Shown here piece after piece: positions 16,752 through 23,973 of a stretch of 46,063 bases of DNA; position 1 is the stretch's first letter; each line of letters opens with the position of its first letter. The translations under genes were made by a program, and so were the position numbers. Under the pieces are notes generated by a model. It saw only the letters and a program-made list of their open reading frames with translations. It ran no database searches and had not been told where the DNA came from. Origin of the DNA: Acidimicrobium sp. (GTDB lineage Bacteria; Actinomycetota; Acidimicrobiia; Acidimicrobiales; Ilumatobacteraceae); NCBI GenBank assembly GCA_002737635.1, contig NSIC01000002.1, positions 1-46,063 on the forward strand. Direction: 5' to 3'.

Positions 16752-18196
16752 GACGCGACTCTCAACAATTCGCGAGAAACTTCGACGTCACTGAAGGGCA
16801 GTTCGTTGGCGCCGATCGTTTGGGTTGCCTCATGGCCTTTACCCGCGATGATCACGATGTCACCTGGTTTCGCCGATACGAAGGCAGCAGCGATCGCATG
16901 GCGACGATCTAAGTCAACAGTCACTTTGCTTGAATCATTCAAGTCTTTAGAAGCCCCTTGTAAAATTTCGTTGGCGATTGTTAGGGCATCTTCATGGCGG
17001 GGATTATCTGAGGTGATGTAAACCAAATCTGCAAACCTCACCGCAACCGCACCCATCTTAGGTCGTTTCAAGTGATCGCGACCACCACCACAGCCAAACA
17101 CGAGAATTACTCTGTCGTTGCTGCTGACAATTTGTCGCGCGGCGATCAATACATTTTGCAATGCCTCAGGTGTATGCGCATAGTCAACTACAACTGAAAA
17201 ACTTTGACCGACGCTGACAGATTCGAATCTTCCCGGAACTGCGCTTGCAGCAGCCAAACCTTTAGCGATGTCACCAAGAGTGACACCAAGTTTGGCTGCT
17301 GCAGTCGCGGCAGCTAGCGCGTTCATTAAATTGAATTGTCCACCCATTTGTATTTCGAATTTTTGGTCTCGCCAAACGAACGAGACTTTTGTGGCGTCTG
17401 CGTGAATTTCTCGTGCATCTTCGACGCCAAAAGATTCGTACTGCATAAGTTTGTCTTTCGCAACTGAATCAATCAAAAGAGACCCATGAACATCGTCTCG
17501 GTTGATGATGCACGTATTTGTAAACTGTTTCGTGAATAGCCCGGCTTTGGCGCCAAAATAGTCTTCGGTTGACTTGTGAAAATCTAAATGATCTTGACCA
17601 AGATTTGTGAAGAGAGCGGCTTTGAACGATGTGCCTTCAACGCGTCGCAAAGTAAGCGCATGCGATGAAACTTCCATCACGACTGCTTGACAACCGCGAT
17701 CTAACTCTTGGGCCAAGAGTTGTTGCAAGTCTGTCGATTCTGGCGTTGTGCGTGCGCCTGTAAGTGTGCCAATCACTGAGGTCGACCAGCCGTGTTGATG
17801 CAAGATCGCCGCCAACATGTGGGCCGTCGTCGTTTTGCCGTTTGTGCCAGTTATGCCGATGACATTCAGTTTTTGGCTTGGTCGATTAAATAATTCAGCG
17901 GCAAGAAACCCCATCGCTGAGCGCACATCACTGACTACGACCTGTGTGATACCAATTTCAATCCGTCGCTCAACAAGCAATGCAACCGCACCATTGGCCT
18001 CAGCAACTTTGGCAAAATCATGACCATCGACATTTTCGCCGACGATGCAACAAAATATTGCGCCACTAGAAACTTTTGACGAGTCGTGAGTGATGCTCGA
18101 AACTTTTACTGTTGCGCTGCCAATTATTTGAGTGATAGCAACCTCAGATGTACTTGCCAGCAATTCATCTAACTGGCGTTCTAATCTGACCGACAT
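16748..18196 (-). CDS. murE: UDP-MurNAc-L-Ala-D-Glu--meso-diaminopimelate ligase
   Basis: The 482-residue Mur ligase adds the third stem-peptide residue. The P-loop is ITGTNGKTTTAHML; EVSSHALTLRRV and NLGQDHLDFH follow. The substrate signature DNPRHED is the meso-diaminopimelate form (Lys enzymes lack the DNPR Arg). The C-terminus has VDLDRRHAI and IAGKGHE. The ATG at 18196, just after the ftsI stop, is chosen over the GTG at 18238 that would overlap ftsI by 41 bases, because it gives a normal N-terminus; neither has a strong ribosome site. Confidence 0.95.
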   Translation of the reverse strand: MSVRLERQLDELLASTSEVAITQIIGSATVKVSSITHDSSKVSSGAIFCCIVGENVDGHDFAKVAEANGAVALLVERRIEIGITQVVVSDVRSAMGFLAAELFNRPSQKLNVIGITGTNGKTTTAHMLAAILHQHGWSTSVIGTLTGARTTPESTDLQQLLAQELDRGCQAVVMEVSSHALTLRRVEGTSFKAALFTNLGQDHLDFHKSTEDYFGAKAGLFTKQFTNTCIINRDDVHGSLLIDSVAKDKLMQYESFGVEDAREIHADATKVSFVWRDQKFEIQMGGQFNLMNALAAATAAAKLGVTLGDIAKGLAAASAVPGRFESVSVGQSFSVVVDYAHTPEALQNVLIAARQIVSSNDRVILVFGCGGGRDHLKRPKMGAVAVRFADLVYITSDNPRHEDALTIANEILQGASKDLNDSSKVTVDLDRRHAIAAAFVSAKPGDIVIIAGKGHEATQTIGANELPFSDVEVSRELLRVAS

Positions 18197-18197
18197 C

Positions 18198-20120
18198 TCA
18201 GTGGCTCGGTCCAAATTCTGCTGGGCGCGAACCAACACAACCCATATCGTCGCCCTCAGGGCGAATGTTCAACTCGTTAATTAGCACTTGGCCAATGCGC
18301 GCAAAAACTGGTGCGGCCGCGGTGCCACCAAATCGGTCTCGAGAATATGGATCCGGCTCGTCGATTGAAACAAGCACAGTCATGCGTGGATTATTCGCCG
18401 GCAGAAAACCGACGAATGACGCAAAGTAAGTTCTCGCGCCCTCGTCGTTCATATATGTGCCATTTTCTTGCAACTTATAGGCCGTACCAGTCTTGCCGGC
18501 GACACTTAATCCGGGAAGTTTCGCAAGAGTGCCCGTGCCATGGCAAACAACATCGGTCATCAGCGAAGCCATCGTTTGCGCGGTTGATTCTGAAATTACT
18601 TGGCGTGTCGGCGATTCAGGAGTCGCAGTCTCTAATCCGTTTTTGTCGGTTGTCTTAAGCACCAACTTGGGTGCGACATACACGCCCTTATTGGCAACTG
18701 TGTTTACCGCTGCGGCAAGTTGCAGCGCGGTCGATGTATAGCCATAGCCATAGGCAAATGTAATTTTCTCGGTACCTTGCCATTTTGACGCGGGTCGTAA
18801 CGCCCCACGAGATTCACCTGGATATTCAACAGCAGTCTTGACACCAAAACCGAAAAGCTTTAGATATTCGTGGTTCTTTTTGGTGTCAAGCGTTCGCGAG
18901 ACAAGCACCGTACCAAGGTTTGAAGAGTCGACGAAAATTTTTCGAACTGACATTTCTTCAAGACCGTGTGGATATGCATCAGTAACTTTGTACTCCCATT
19001 GGGTTCCTTTATCGAACATTTGATAGCCGGGAACGCTAAATGTTGAACCAATGTTGACCGAACCTTCGTTGATTGCCGCAGCGATGCTGAAAACTTTGGC
19101 AACTGAACCTGGCTCGTTTGCTTCGACCGAGGAGAAGTTGCCAGACTGACTTGAATAACTTCCGTCTTCGTTGCGACGTATATTTGACATCGCATAAATT
19201 TCACCCGTTTTTGTATCCATGACGATCGCCATGCCGCCACGGGCGCCAAGTCGCTCGACTTGTTGTTTGACGATGCCGTCCACTTGAAACTGAATCGTGC
19301 GATCAATGGTCGTCGTCAGTTGACCACCAGACTGCGGTTCGAGCACCTCACCTGATCCTGCAGCGATTGATTTGCCACTGCTATTTACTTCTCTAACGAT
19401 TCGGCCATCCACCCCAACGAGCAGATCGTGATACTTCAACTCAAGACCTGAGATACCGACGCCATCAACATCGGTGCGACCGACGACAGCCAGCAAACTC
19501 TCACTCGAAAGAGCGCGACCCGATTCACGATATGAAGAAACACCCTTCAACCCGAGCGCCAAAATTGCATCGGCTACTTCTTTGTCGACCTGGCGGGCGA
19601 TATAAACAAAACTCGAAGTTTTATTCTGCAACTTGGTCGCAAGTTCAACTTCGGCTTGCGGGTCAAGCTGCAACACCCCGGCCACTACATGAGCCACGCC
19701 AACTGGGTCAACCACAGATCGAGGATCAGCGAAAACAGTTCTAGTCGGCACAGGAAGCGCCAACTCTCTACCGTTGCGATCCAAAATTGAGCCGCGCTCG
19801 GCGCGAATTACCTGCACGCGAGTTCGTTGTGAAACACTCGCCTCGCGATAGTCGCTGGCCCAAACTGTTTGCAAAAGTGCGACTCGCACGCCAAGTAGCG
19901 AGAGCAAAATTGCTACAACCATGAACATCGAAACAATGCGCTTTTGCATATTGCCGCCGCGCAAGTCTTTTGTGAAAAAATCTCTACCTTTTGTAGTTAC
20001 TGACGTCGCTCGATACGAGATCTCAGAGTTGCGCACACGATTTGCATCTATGCGTCGCCCACCACGCGATCGACCCCGCGTGCGAGAACCGGTGTTGTCT
20101 CGGCCAGCTATTGTGCTCAT
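18198..20120 (-). CDS. ftsI: Penicillin-binding protein, FtsI (PBP3) type transpeptidase
   Basis: The 640-residue protein cross-links septal peptidoglycan. A basic cytoplasmic tail of about 57 residues leads to a single membrane helix (about 60-82), then the PBP dimerisation domain with RGSILDRNGRELA (about 109-121). The transpeptidase domain has the active serine in SVAK (339-342), SSN (399-401) and KTGT (543-546). It overlaps the ftsL-like gene by 4 bases. The basic N-terminal extension is common in actinobacterial FtsI. Confidence 0.96.
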   Translation of the reverse strand: MSTIAGRDNTGSRTRGRSRGGRRIDANRVRNSEISYRATSVTTKGRDFFTKDLRGGNMQKRIVSMFMVVAILLSLLGVRVALLQTVWASDYREASVSQRTRVQVIRAERGSILDRNGRELALPVPTRTVFADPRSVVDPVGVAHVVAGVLQLDPQAEVELATKLQNKTSSFVYIARQVDKEVADAILALGLKGVSSYRESGRALSSESLLAVVGRTDVDGVGISGLELKYHDLLVGVDGRIVREVNSSGKSIAAGSGEVLEPQSGGQLTTTIDRTIQFQVDGIVKQQVERLGARGGMAIVMDTKTGEIYAMSNIRRNEDGSYSSQSGNFSSVEANEPGSVAKVFSIAAAINEGSVNIGSTFSVPGYQMFDKGTQWEYKVTDAYPHGLEEMSVRKIFVDSSNLGTVLVSRTLDTKKNHEYLKLFGFGVKTAVEYPGESRGALRPASKWQGTEKITFAYGYGYTSTALQLAAAVNTVANKGVYVAPKLVLKTTDKNGLETATPESPTRQVISESTAQTMASLMTDVVCHGTGTLAKLPGLSVAGKTGTAYKLQENGTYMNDEGARTYFASFVGFLPANNPRMTVLVSIDEPDPYSRDRFGGTAAAPVFARIGQVLINELNIRPEGDDMGCVGSRPAEFGPSH

Positions 20121-20647
20121 GGCATCACGCTCTTCATTGTTTTTGAAACCAAATCTTCGAGCATCGGTGGATTCAAAATCTCTTTATCCATATCGCCGGT
20201 GGCAGCAATAACACTCGCCACTACATCAGCTGGAATCTCTTCAAATTGTGCCGACAAACCCTGCGACATTCCGAGCATCATCGCCTGCTCACGCAAATGG
20301 TCGGGTGCCCGAAGTTCGGCGCGATTCTGGCGAAGTTCGTCATAGTGAAAACGAGCGAGTCGCACATCGGTGGTGACTTTGTCTAAACGCAATTGTTGCT
20401 CGGCAATGACAGTTTGAAAGACAACAATCAAAGTCAACACGGCGGCGATGCCGATAAGCACTGAGGTAACTTTTGAGAACTTTTTGACTCGAATAGTTTC
20501 GATAATCCGCAAATCAGGGCGCTCACCTGGTTCAAATTGTTCTTGCGAATTTGCTCGACCCTGAGAATTGCGAACTGGTCGAACTACCGAACCGGCTGGT
20601 CGACGAAGTCGAACTGGGGCTGGTCGAGCTGCAAGTGCTGCTGCCAT
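20117..20647 (-). CDS. ftsL: FtsL-like divisome protein
   Basis: The 176-residue protein is a bitopic membrane protein: a basic, Pro/Arg-rich cytoplasmic region (1-55), one membrane helix (about 60-82, SVLIGIAAVLTLIVVFQTV), and a coiled-coil-like extracytoplasmic segment (about 83-130) with RAELRAPDHLREQAMMLGM, typical of FtsL/DivIC. A C-terminal extension of about 45 residues follows. Sequence identity in this family is low, so the call rests on topology plus position between rsmH and ftsI. It abuts rsmH (TAA then ATG). Confidence 0.8.
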   Translation of the reverse strand: MAAALAARPAPVRLRRPAGSVVRPVRNSQGRANSQEQFEPGERPDLRIIETIRVKKFSKVTSVLIGIAAVLTLIVVFQTVIAEQQLRLDKVTTDVRLARFHYDELRQNRAELRAPDHLREQAMMLGMSQGLSAQFEEIPADVVASVIAATGDMDKEILNPPMLEDLVSKTMKSVMP

Positions 20648-21622
20648 TTAGTTACCAACTTCAACAAGTGTTTTTTCAAGCACGCGCAATCGCGCTGATT
20701 TAGCGCGACGATTAAGCGTCTGCTCTTTGCTTGACGGATACTTTGGTGCTCGAACACGGCGAGTGCGGCGCACGCCCGATTGTGATTCGTGAACATACGG
20801 CGATGCGTGGGTCGATTCGTTTGCGTCGCGCTCAGAATCAGAAAATACACGCTTGACGATGCGATTTTCACCTGAGTGATATGTCAGCACGGCGACTCGA
20901 CCGCCAGATTTGGTCGCGTTGATTGCGATCTGTAACGCACGCTCAAGAATCTCTAGTTCTTTGTTGACTTCAATTCGAATTGCTTGAAAAGTTCGCTTGG
21001 CTGGGTGCCCACCAGTACGACGCGCCGGCGCAGGAATTGCCGCGACTATCACTTCGGCAAGTTGTGTAGTTGTAGCAATTGGTCGAGCCGCAACAATCGC
21101 TTTGGCGATTCGACGGGCAAACTTCTCATCGGCGTTGTCGGCAATCAGCCGCGATAGTTCTGATTCTTCATAACTATTGACAACTTCAGCGGCACTCAGT
21201 TGACTGCGCTGATCCATACGCATATCAAGTGGACCTTCATGGCGATATGAAAAGCCGCGTTCAGCAACATCTAACTGCGGCGAAGAGACACCTAAGTCAA
21301 ACAACGCACCCGAAATCTCACTAATTGATAGTTCTTCAAGAACTTCATCAAGCGAATCAAATCGCACGCGACGAACCGTGAGCCGACCCTGCAGACTTGA
21401 GTCTTCGGCGATTAATCTTTCGGCGTTGGCGATCGCATCGGCGTCTTGATCAAGTCCGAGAATTTGCAGGTTCGGATACGCGTTAAGTATCGCCACTGCA
21501 TGACCACCAAGGCCAAATGTTGCATCAACGACGACACCTTCTGGAACTGAAGCAAAGCACTCAACGATTTCATCGACCATGACGGGCAGATGCGAACTGA
21601 CTTGCGAGTTTTGATTTGTCAT
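20648..21622 (-). CDS. rsmH: 16S rRNA (cytosine-1402-N4)-methyltransferase
   Basis: The 324-residue SAM-dependent enzyme (formerly MraW) methylates C1402 of 16S rRNA. Visible motifs are HLPVMVDEIVE, VVDATFGLGGHA (SAM binding), GALFDLGVSSPQLD, GFSYRHEGPLDMRMD, RTFQAIRIEVNKEL and LTYHSGENRIVK (usually YHSLEDRIVK). The ATG has no clear Shine-Dalgarno sequence; instead, a long structured RNA lies just upstream, which could control its translation. Confidence 0.96.
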   Translation of the reverse strand: MTNQNSQVSSHLPVMVDEIVECFASVPEGVVVDATFGLGGHAVAILNAYPNLQILGLDQDADAIANAERLIAEDSSLQGRLTVRRVRFDSLDEVLEELSISEISGALFDLGVSSPQLDVAERGFSYRHEGPLDMRMDQRSQLSAAEVVNSYEESELSRLIADNADEKFARRIAKAIVAARPIATTTQLAEVIVAAIPAPARRTGGHPAKRTFQAIRIEVNKELEILERALQIAINATKSGGRVAVLTYHSGENRIVKRVFSDSERDANESTHASPYVHESQSGVRRTRRVRAPKYPSSKEQTLNRRAKSARLRVLEKTLVEVGN

Positions 21623-21641
21623 ATATATTGCGCAACTTGCA

Positions 21642-21805
21642 AACTGTCACTATTTGATGCCTCGCTTATCAGCAGCCCCCCGGCCAACGGTGCCTCCGGG
21701 ATTTCTCCCCGGATAGCGAGATGAAAAGCGGGCGGAGTTGGGGGCTATCCATCTTGTTAACCGGGAGACTGCTGATAAGCGAAACTCGTGCAACCTGTGA
21801 CAGTT
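21642..21805 (-). ncRNA. Structured leader RNA between mraZ and rsmH
   Basis: The transcript between the mraZ stop and the rsmH ATG can form an extended structure. A perfect 14-bp helix pairs 21662-21675 with 21769-21782; it continues inward for 8 pairs (21676-21683 with 21761-21768, two G-U). An outer 9-bp helix pairs 21642-21650 with 21797-21805. Inside are two hairpins: 21711-21717 with 21744-21750, and 21696-21700 with 21708-21712, which share two bases. It ends 20 bases before rsmH. An mraW RNA motif has been described upstream of this gene in actinobacteria; whether this is the same family could not be checked. Confidence 0.75.
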
Positions 21806-21837
21806 GCGAAAAGTTTGTTGCTTGGCCCCCTTTTGCT

Positions 21838-22251
21838 CTACTCGGTGCCAGCTAGTTCTTGCGTGCCAGAGTCGCTGATGCGCTGGTGGCGCTCTGGATC
21901 CCAAATTTCAACCCGATCAAATGAACCGCTGACAATCACGCGCGAATTAAGTTCGAGCCCCGCGTATTGACGCAATTTTTCGTCGACATTGATGCGACCT
22001 TGAGCATCAACAGATACTTCAACCATGTTCGAAGACAACGCTCGCTGTTCTTTGCGATCCATTTCGCCGCGACGAACTTTTTCCATTACATCGTTGGCAA
22101 CTGCCAAGAAAGTCTCAGTTGTTAAGACATCGACGCACTTGTCTCGACCCAGAGCCAAATAACATTTCGGCTCGAATTTTGGCCGAAAAGATGCAGGCAA
22201 GGCGATGCGACCCTTTGGGTCCAACTGCCGCTCATGCGCACCTACAAACAC
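21838..22251 (-). CDS. mraZ: Transcriptional regulator MraZ
   Basis: The 137-residue protein has two SpoVT/AbrB-like swapped-hairpin domains: MFVGAHERQLDPKGRIALP at the N-terminus and VSVDAQGRINVDEKLRQYAGL in the second. MraZ proteins form rings that bind tandem promoter repeats and repress the dcw cluster. The start is the GTG at 22251, with GGAGG at 22256-22260; the longer TTG start at 22272 has no such site and gives an abnormal N-terminus. It is the first gene of the division cluster and is preceded by its apparent operator. Confidence 0.96.
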   Translation of the reverse strand: MFVGAHERQLDPKGRIALPASFRPKFEPKCYLALGRDKCVDVLTTETFLAVANDVMEKVRRGEMDRKEQRALSSNMVEVSVDAQGRINVDEKLRQYAGLELNSRVIVSGSFDRVEIWDPERHQRISDSGTQELAGTE

Positions 22252-22270
22252 TGTTCCTCCGCCTTGTCCC

Positions 22271-22295
22271 AAAACCCCATCAATTACTGGGTTTT
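22271..22295 (-). promoter_or_regulatory. 5' UTR hairpin before mraZ
   Basis: On the transcribed strand AAAACCC (22289-22295) can pair with GGGTTTT (22271-22277) around an 11-base loop. The hairpin ends 10 bases upstream of the GGAGG ribosome site. It may stabilise the message; a regulatory role is only a possibility. Confidence 0.4.
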
Positions 22296-22321
22296 AGAGC
22301 TCCCCCTAATACCCAACAATG

Positions 22322-22374
22322 ACTATATCCCCACTAGTCCCCACTGTCAAACACCTTTCACCACTTTTCCCCAC
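22322..22374 (-). promoter_or_regulatory. mraZ promoter overlapped by five phased MraZ boxes
   Basis: On the minus strand a near-consensus sigma-70-type promoter is seen: -35 TTGACA (22345-22350), 17-base spacer, -10 TATAGT (22322-22327), giving a start near 22315. GTGGGG-type boxes occur at exact 10-bp steps: GTGGGG 22369-22374, GTGGTG 22359-22364, GTGTTT 22349-22354 (degenerate, abutting the -35), GTGGGG 22339-22344 and GTGGGG 22329-22334. Such direct repeats are the known target type of MraZ, so autorepression is expected. Confidence 0.88.
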
Positions 22375-22393
22375 TTTTTTTGGATATTTTTGG

Positions 22394-22429
22394 GCGCCGA
22401 AAATAGCAGCTAATTAACAGTTTCGGCGC
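22394..22429. other. Stem-loop between lplA-like gene and mraZ promoter
   Basis: A perfect 9-bp inverted repeat, gcgccgaaa (22394-22402) and tttcggcgc (22421-22429), encloses an 18-base loop. It lies between the stop of the lplA-like gene and the mraZ promoter. It is not followed by a U-run on the minus strand, so a standard intrinsic terminator is not shown. Three GGCGCC sites cluster at 22393, 22438 and 22462. Confidence 0.4.
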
Positions 22430-22489
22430 TGGTCATCGGCGCCACGATTAGCGCCGCGGTTGGCGCCGCAACTTACGACTGTTTAGCGA

Positions 22490-23182
22490 CTAAACAAACG
22501 CTGCGAGTTCGACTACCGCTTCGGCAATCTGGTTCAACCCAGAAGCCTCGGCCACGACAATATTCGAAATCTCGGCGTCAAGCGAGATTGATCGTTCACT
22601 TGCTTGCTGTTCAAATTTTTCAAACAAAAGATATTTTCGATACGCATCGGGCGACCAGCGCTGGTGCACGACACATTGAAAACGGGCCATCTCACGGGTG
22701 CGACGCTGCGAGATGCCGACGAGTTTCTGTCCGTGCAAAGTGACCTCGCCTGGGCCGAGCCCGCCAAAACAAATCAAATCTGAAAGTGCTGATCGCTCGA
22801 GACCGCCACGGTGCACACGCAGTTGATCACGGTCTGCGATTTCGCATTTTGCCAAAGCATCTGCCCAAAGTTCACCCACCCACCACATTGATTCGCCAAC
22901 ATCATCTCGCCAAAGTTCGTCGTCACGCGGCACAACAAAATCGATCCATAAATGCGCATCGGCATTCAACACGACAACCCCACCGCCACTTCGTCGTCGC
23001 ACAGCCGAAATGCCGTCGCGTTCACAGGCGGCTTGGTTAACGATGTCTAGGCTTTGTTTTGAGCCCAATACGACGGCCGAATCGATAATTGAGGCTCGCC
23101 AGATTGCGCGCTCTGCCGGCAGTTCACGACCGTGAATTGATTCTGCAGAATCGCGCAAGTGATTAAACCGCCATGAGGTCAT
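22490..23182 (-). CDS. Lipoate-protein ligase A-like protein
   Basis: The 230-residue protein belongs to the biotin/lipoate ligase fold (BPL/LplA catalytic domain). RRRSGGGVVVL matches the family's RRxSGGGAV motif and is followed by LWIDFVVP; KLVGISQRRTR holds the conserved lysine, with HQRW further on. Family members attach lipoyl or octanoyl groups to carrier domains; this one is shorter than E. coli LplA and lacks the accessory domain, so it could be an octanoyl/lipoyl transferase. No lipoylated target is in the window. It is a stand-alone gene before the dcw cluster. Confidence 0.75.
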   Translation of the reverse strand: MTSWRFNHLRDSAESIHGRELPAERAIWRASIIDSAVVLGSKQSLDIVNQAACERDGISAVRRRSGGGVVVLNADAHLWIDFVVPRDDELWRDDVGESMWWVGELWADALAKCEIADRDQLRVHRGGLERSALSDLICFGGLGPGEVTLHGQKLVGISQRRTREMARFQCVVHQRWSPDAYRKYLLFEKFEQQASERSISLDAEISNIVVAEASGLNQIAEAVVELAAFV

Positions 23183-23218
23183 GAATGCGTCGCCATCTTT
23201 TGATTGAAACCAGTTTTG

Positions 23219-23716
23219 TTACGAGGCAAACGCCAAATATTGCTTCCACTCTTCGGGCACTCTGCCTACAGAAACCGTGACCCATGCGAGTTCACGAGGC
23301 GTATGTGGCTGATTAGCAAGAGCCATGCCCGCTTCTTGCGGGGTTCGATCGCGCTTTTTCAGATTGCAACCTCGACATGCAGCAGTGACGTTCTCCCAGA
23401 CGTGCATGCCGCCTCGAGAACGCGGCATCACATGATCGATGCTGTCAGCGTGCGCACCACAATATTGGCAACGGTGATTATCACGAGCGAAAATTGCCCG
23501 CCTCGACATTGCTGTACGTCGGTGATACGGCACCTTGACGACATAGCGCAGCCTGATGACCAGAGGCCCGGGCATGACAAAAGTTTCTGCTCGAATCTGT
23601 GTGCCGTCTTCTTCGATGATTTCGGCTTTGTCTGACAGCACCAAACAGATTGCGCGTCGCGCCGGCACAATCGACAGTGGTTCGAATGTTGCATTTAGAA
23701 CAAGTGCGCTTCTCAT
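23219..23716 (-). CDS. HNH endonuclease family protein
   Basis: The 165-residue protein has an N-terminal region of about 75 residues (LVLNATFEPLSIVPARRA), then an HNH domain: CQYCG, DSIDHVMPRSRGG, WENVTAACRGCNLKK, with two CxxC zinc pairs and the HNH histidine. This form is widely conserved in actinobacteria as a single housekeeping copy, without phage or restriction genes nearby, as here. DNA cleavage is inferred from the fold. It overlaps the upstream small gene by 4 bases. Confidence 0.88.
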   Translation of the reverse strand: MRSALVLNATFEPLSIVPARRAICLVLSDKAEIIEEDGTQIRAETFVMPGPLVIRLRYVVKVPYHRRTAMSRRAIFARDNHRCQYCGAHADSIDHVMPRSRGGMHVWENVTAACRGCNLKKRDRTPQEAGMALANQPHTPRELAWVTVSVGRVPEEWKQYLAFAS

Positions 23717-23970
23717 CGAAAATCTCGCAACCAGTTTAAATAACTGAGAACATCTCTGACTTCAATTTGATGAGCATCGCCACCATATTGAGTTTGTGTC
23801 CGAAAACGTAAATACTGCTTATTCGGTATCGGCAAGAACGGCGACCGCCGCCACCAACTTCGCGGTGCAAGACGAAATAGTTGAGTCACAGCGACACTCC
23901 AAAGTTTTGGTCGGATCGCAACCGCGCAGACAATCGACGTACCCGATTTCATAGTCGAAAGTGTCGCCAT
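23713..23970 (-). CDS. Small conserved actinobacterial protein
   Basis: The 85-residue protein has no recognised domain. Its centre is rich in Trp and Arg (RSWWRRSPFLPIPNKQYL) and it ends YLNWLRDFR. I recognise this pattern as a short protein found in many actinobacteria. It overlaps the HNH gene by 4 bases (ATGA-type), indicating translational coupling and perhaps joint function. The first ATG is followed by another at codon 7. No function is proposed. Confidence 0.72.
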   Translation of the reverse strand: MATLSTMKSGTSIVCAVAIRPKLWSVAVTQLFRLAPRSWWRRSPFLPIPNKQYLRFRTQTQYGGDAHQIEVRDVLSYLNWLRDFR

Positions 23971-23973
23971 GGG

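Noticed and set aside
22394-22429. Classical intrinsic terminator for the lplA-like gene
   Set aside because: The stem-loop is not followed by a U-run on the minus strand, so it is reported only as a stem-loop.
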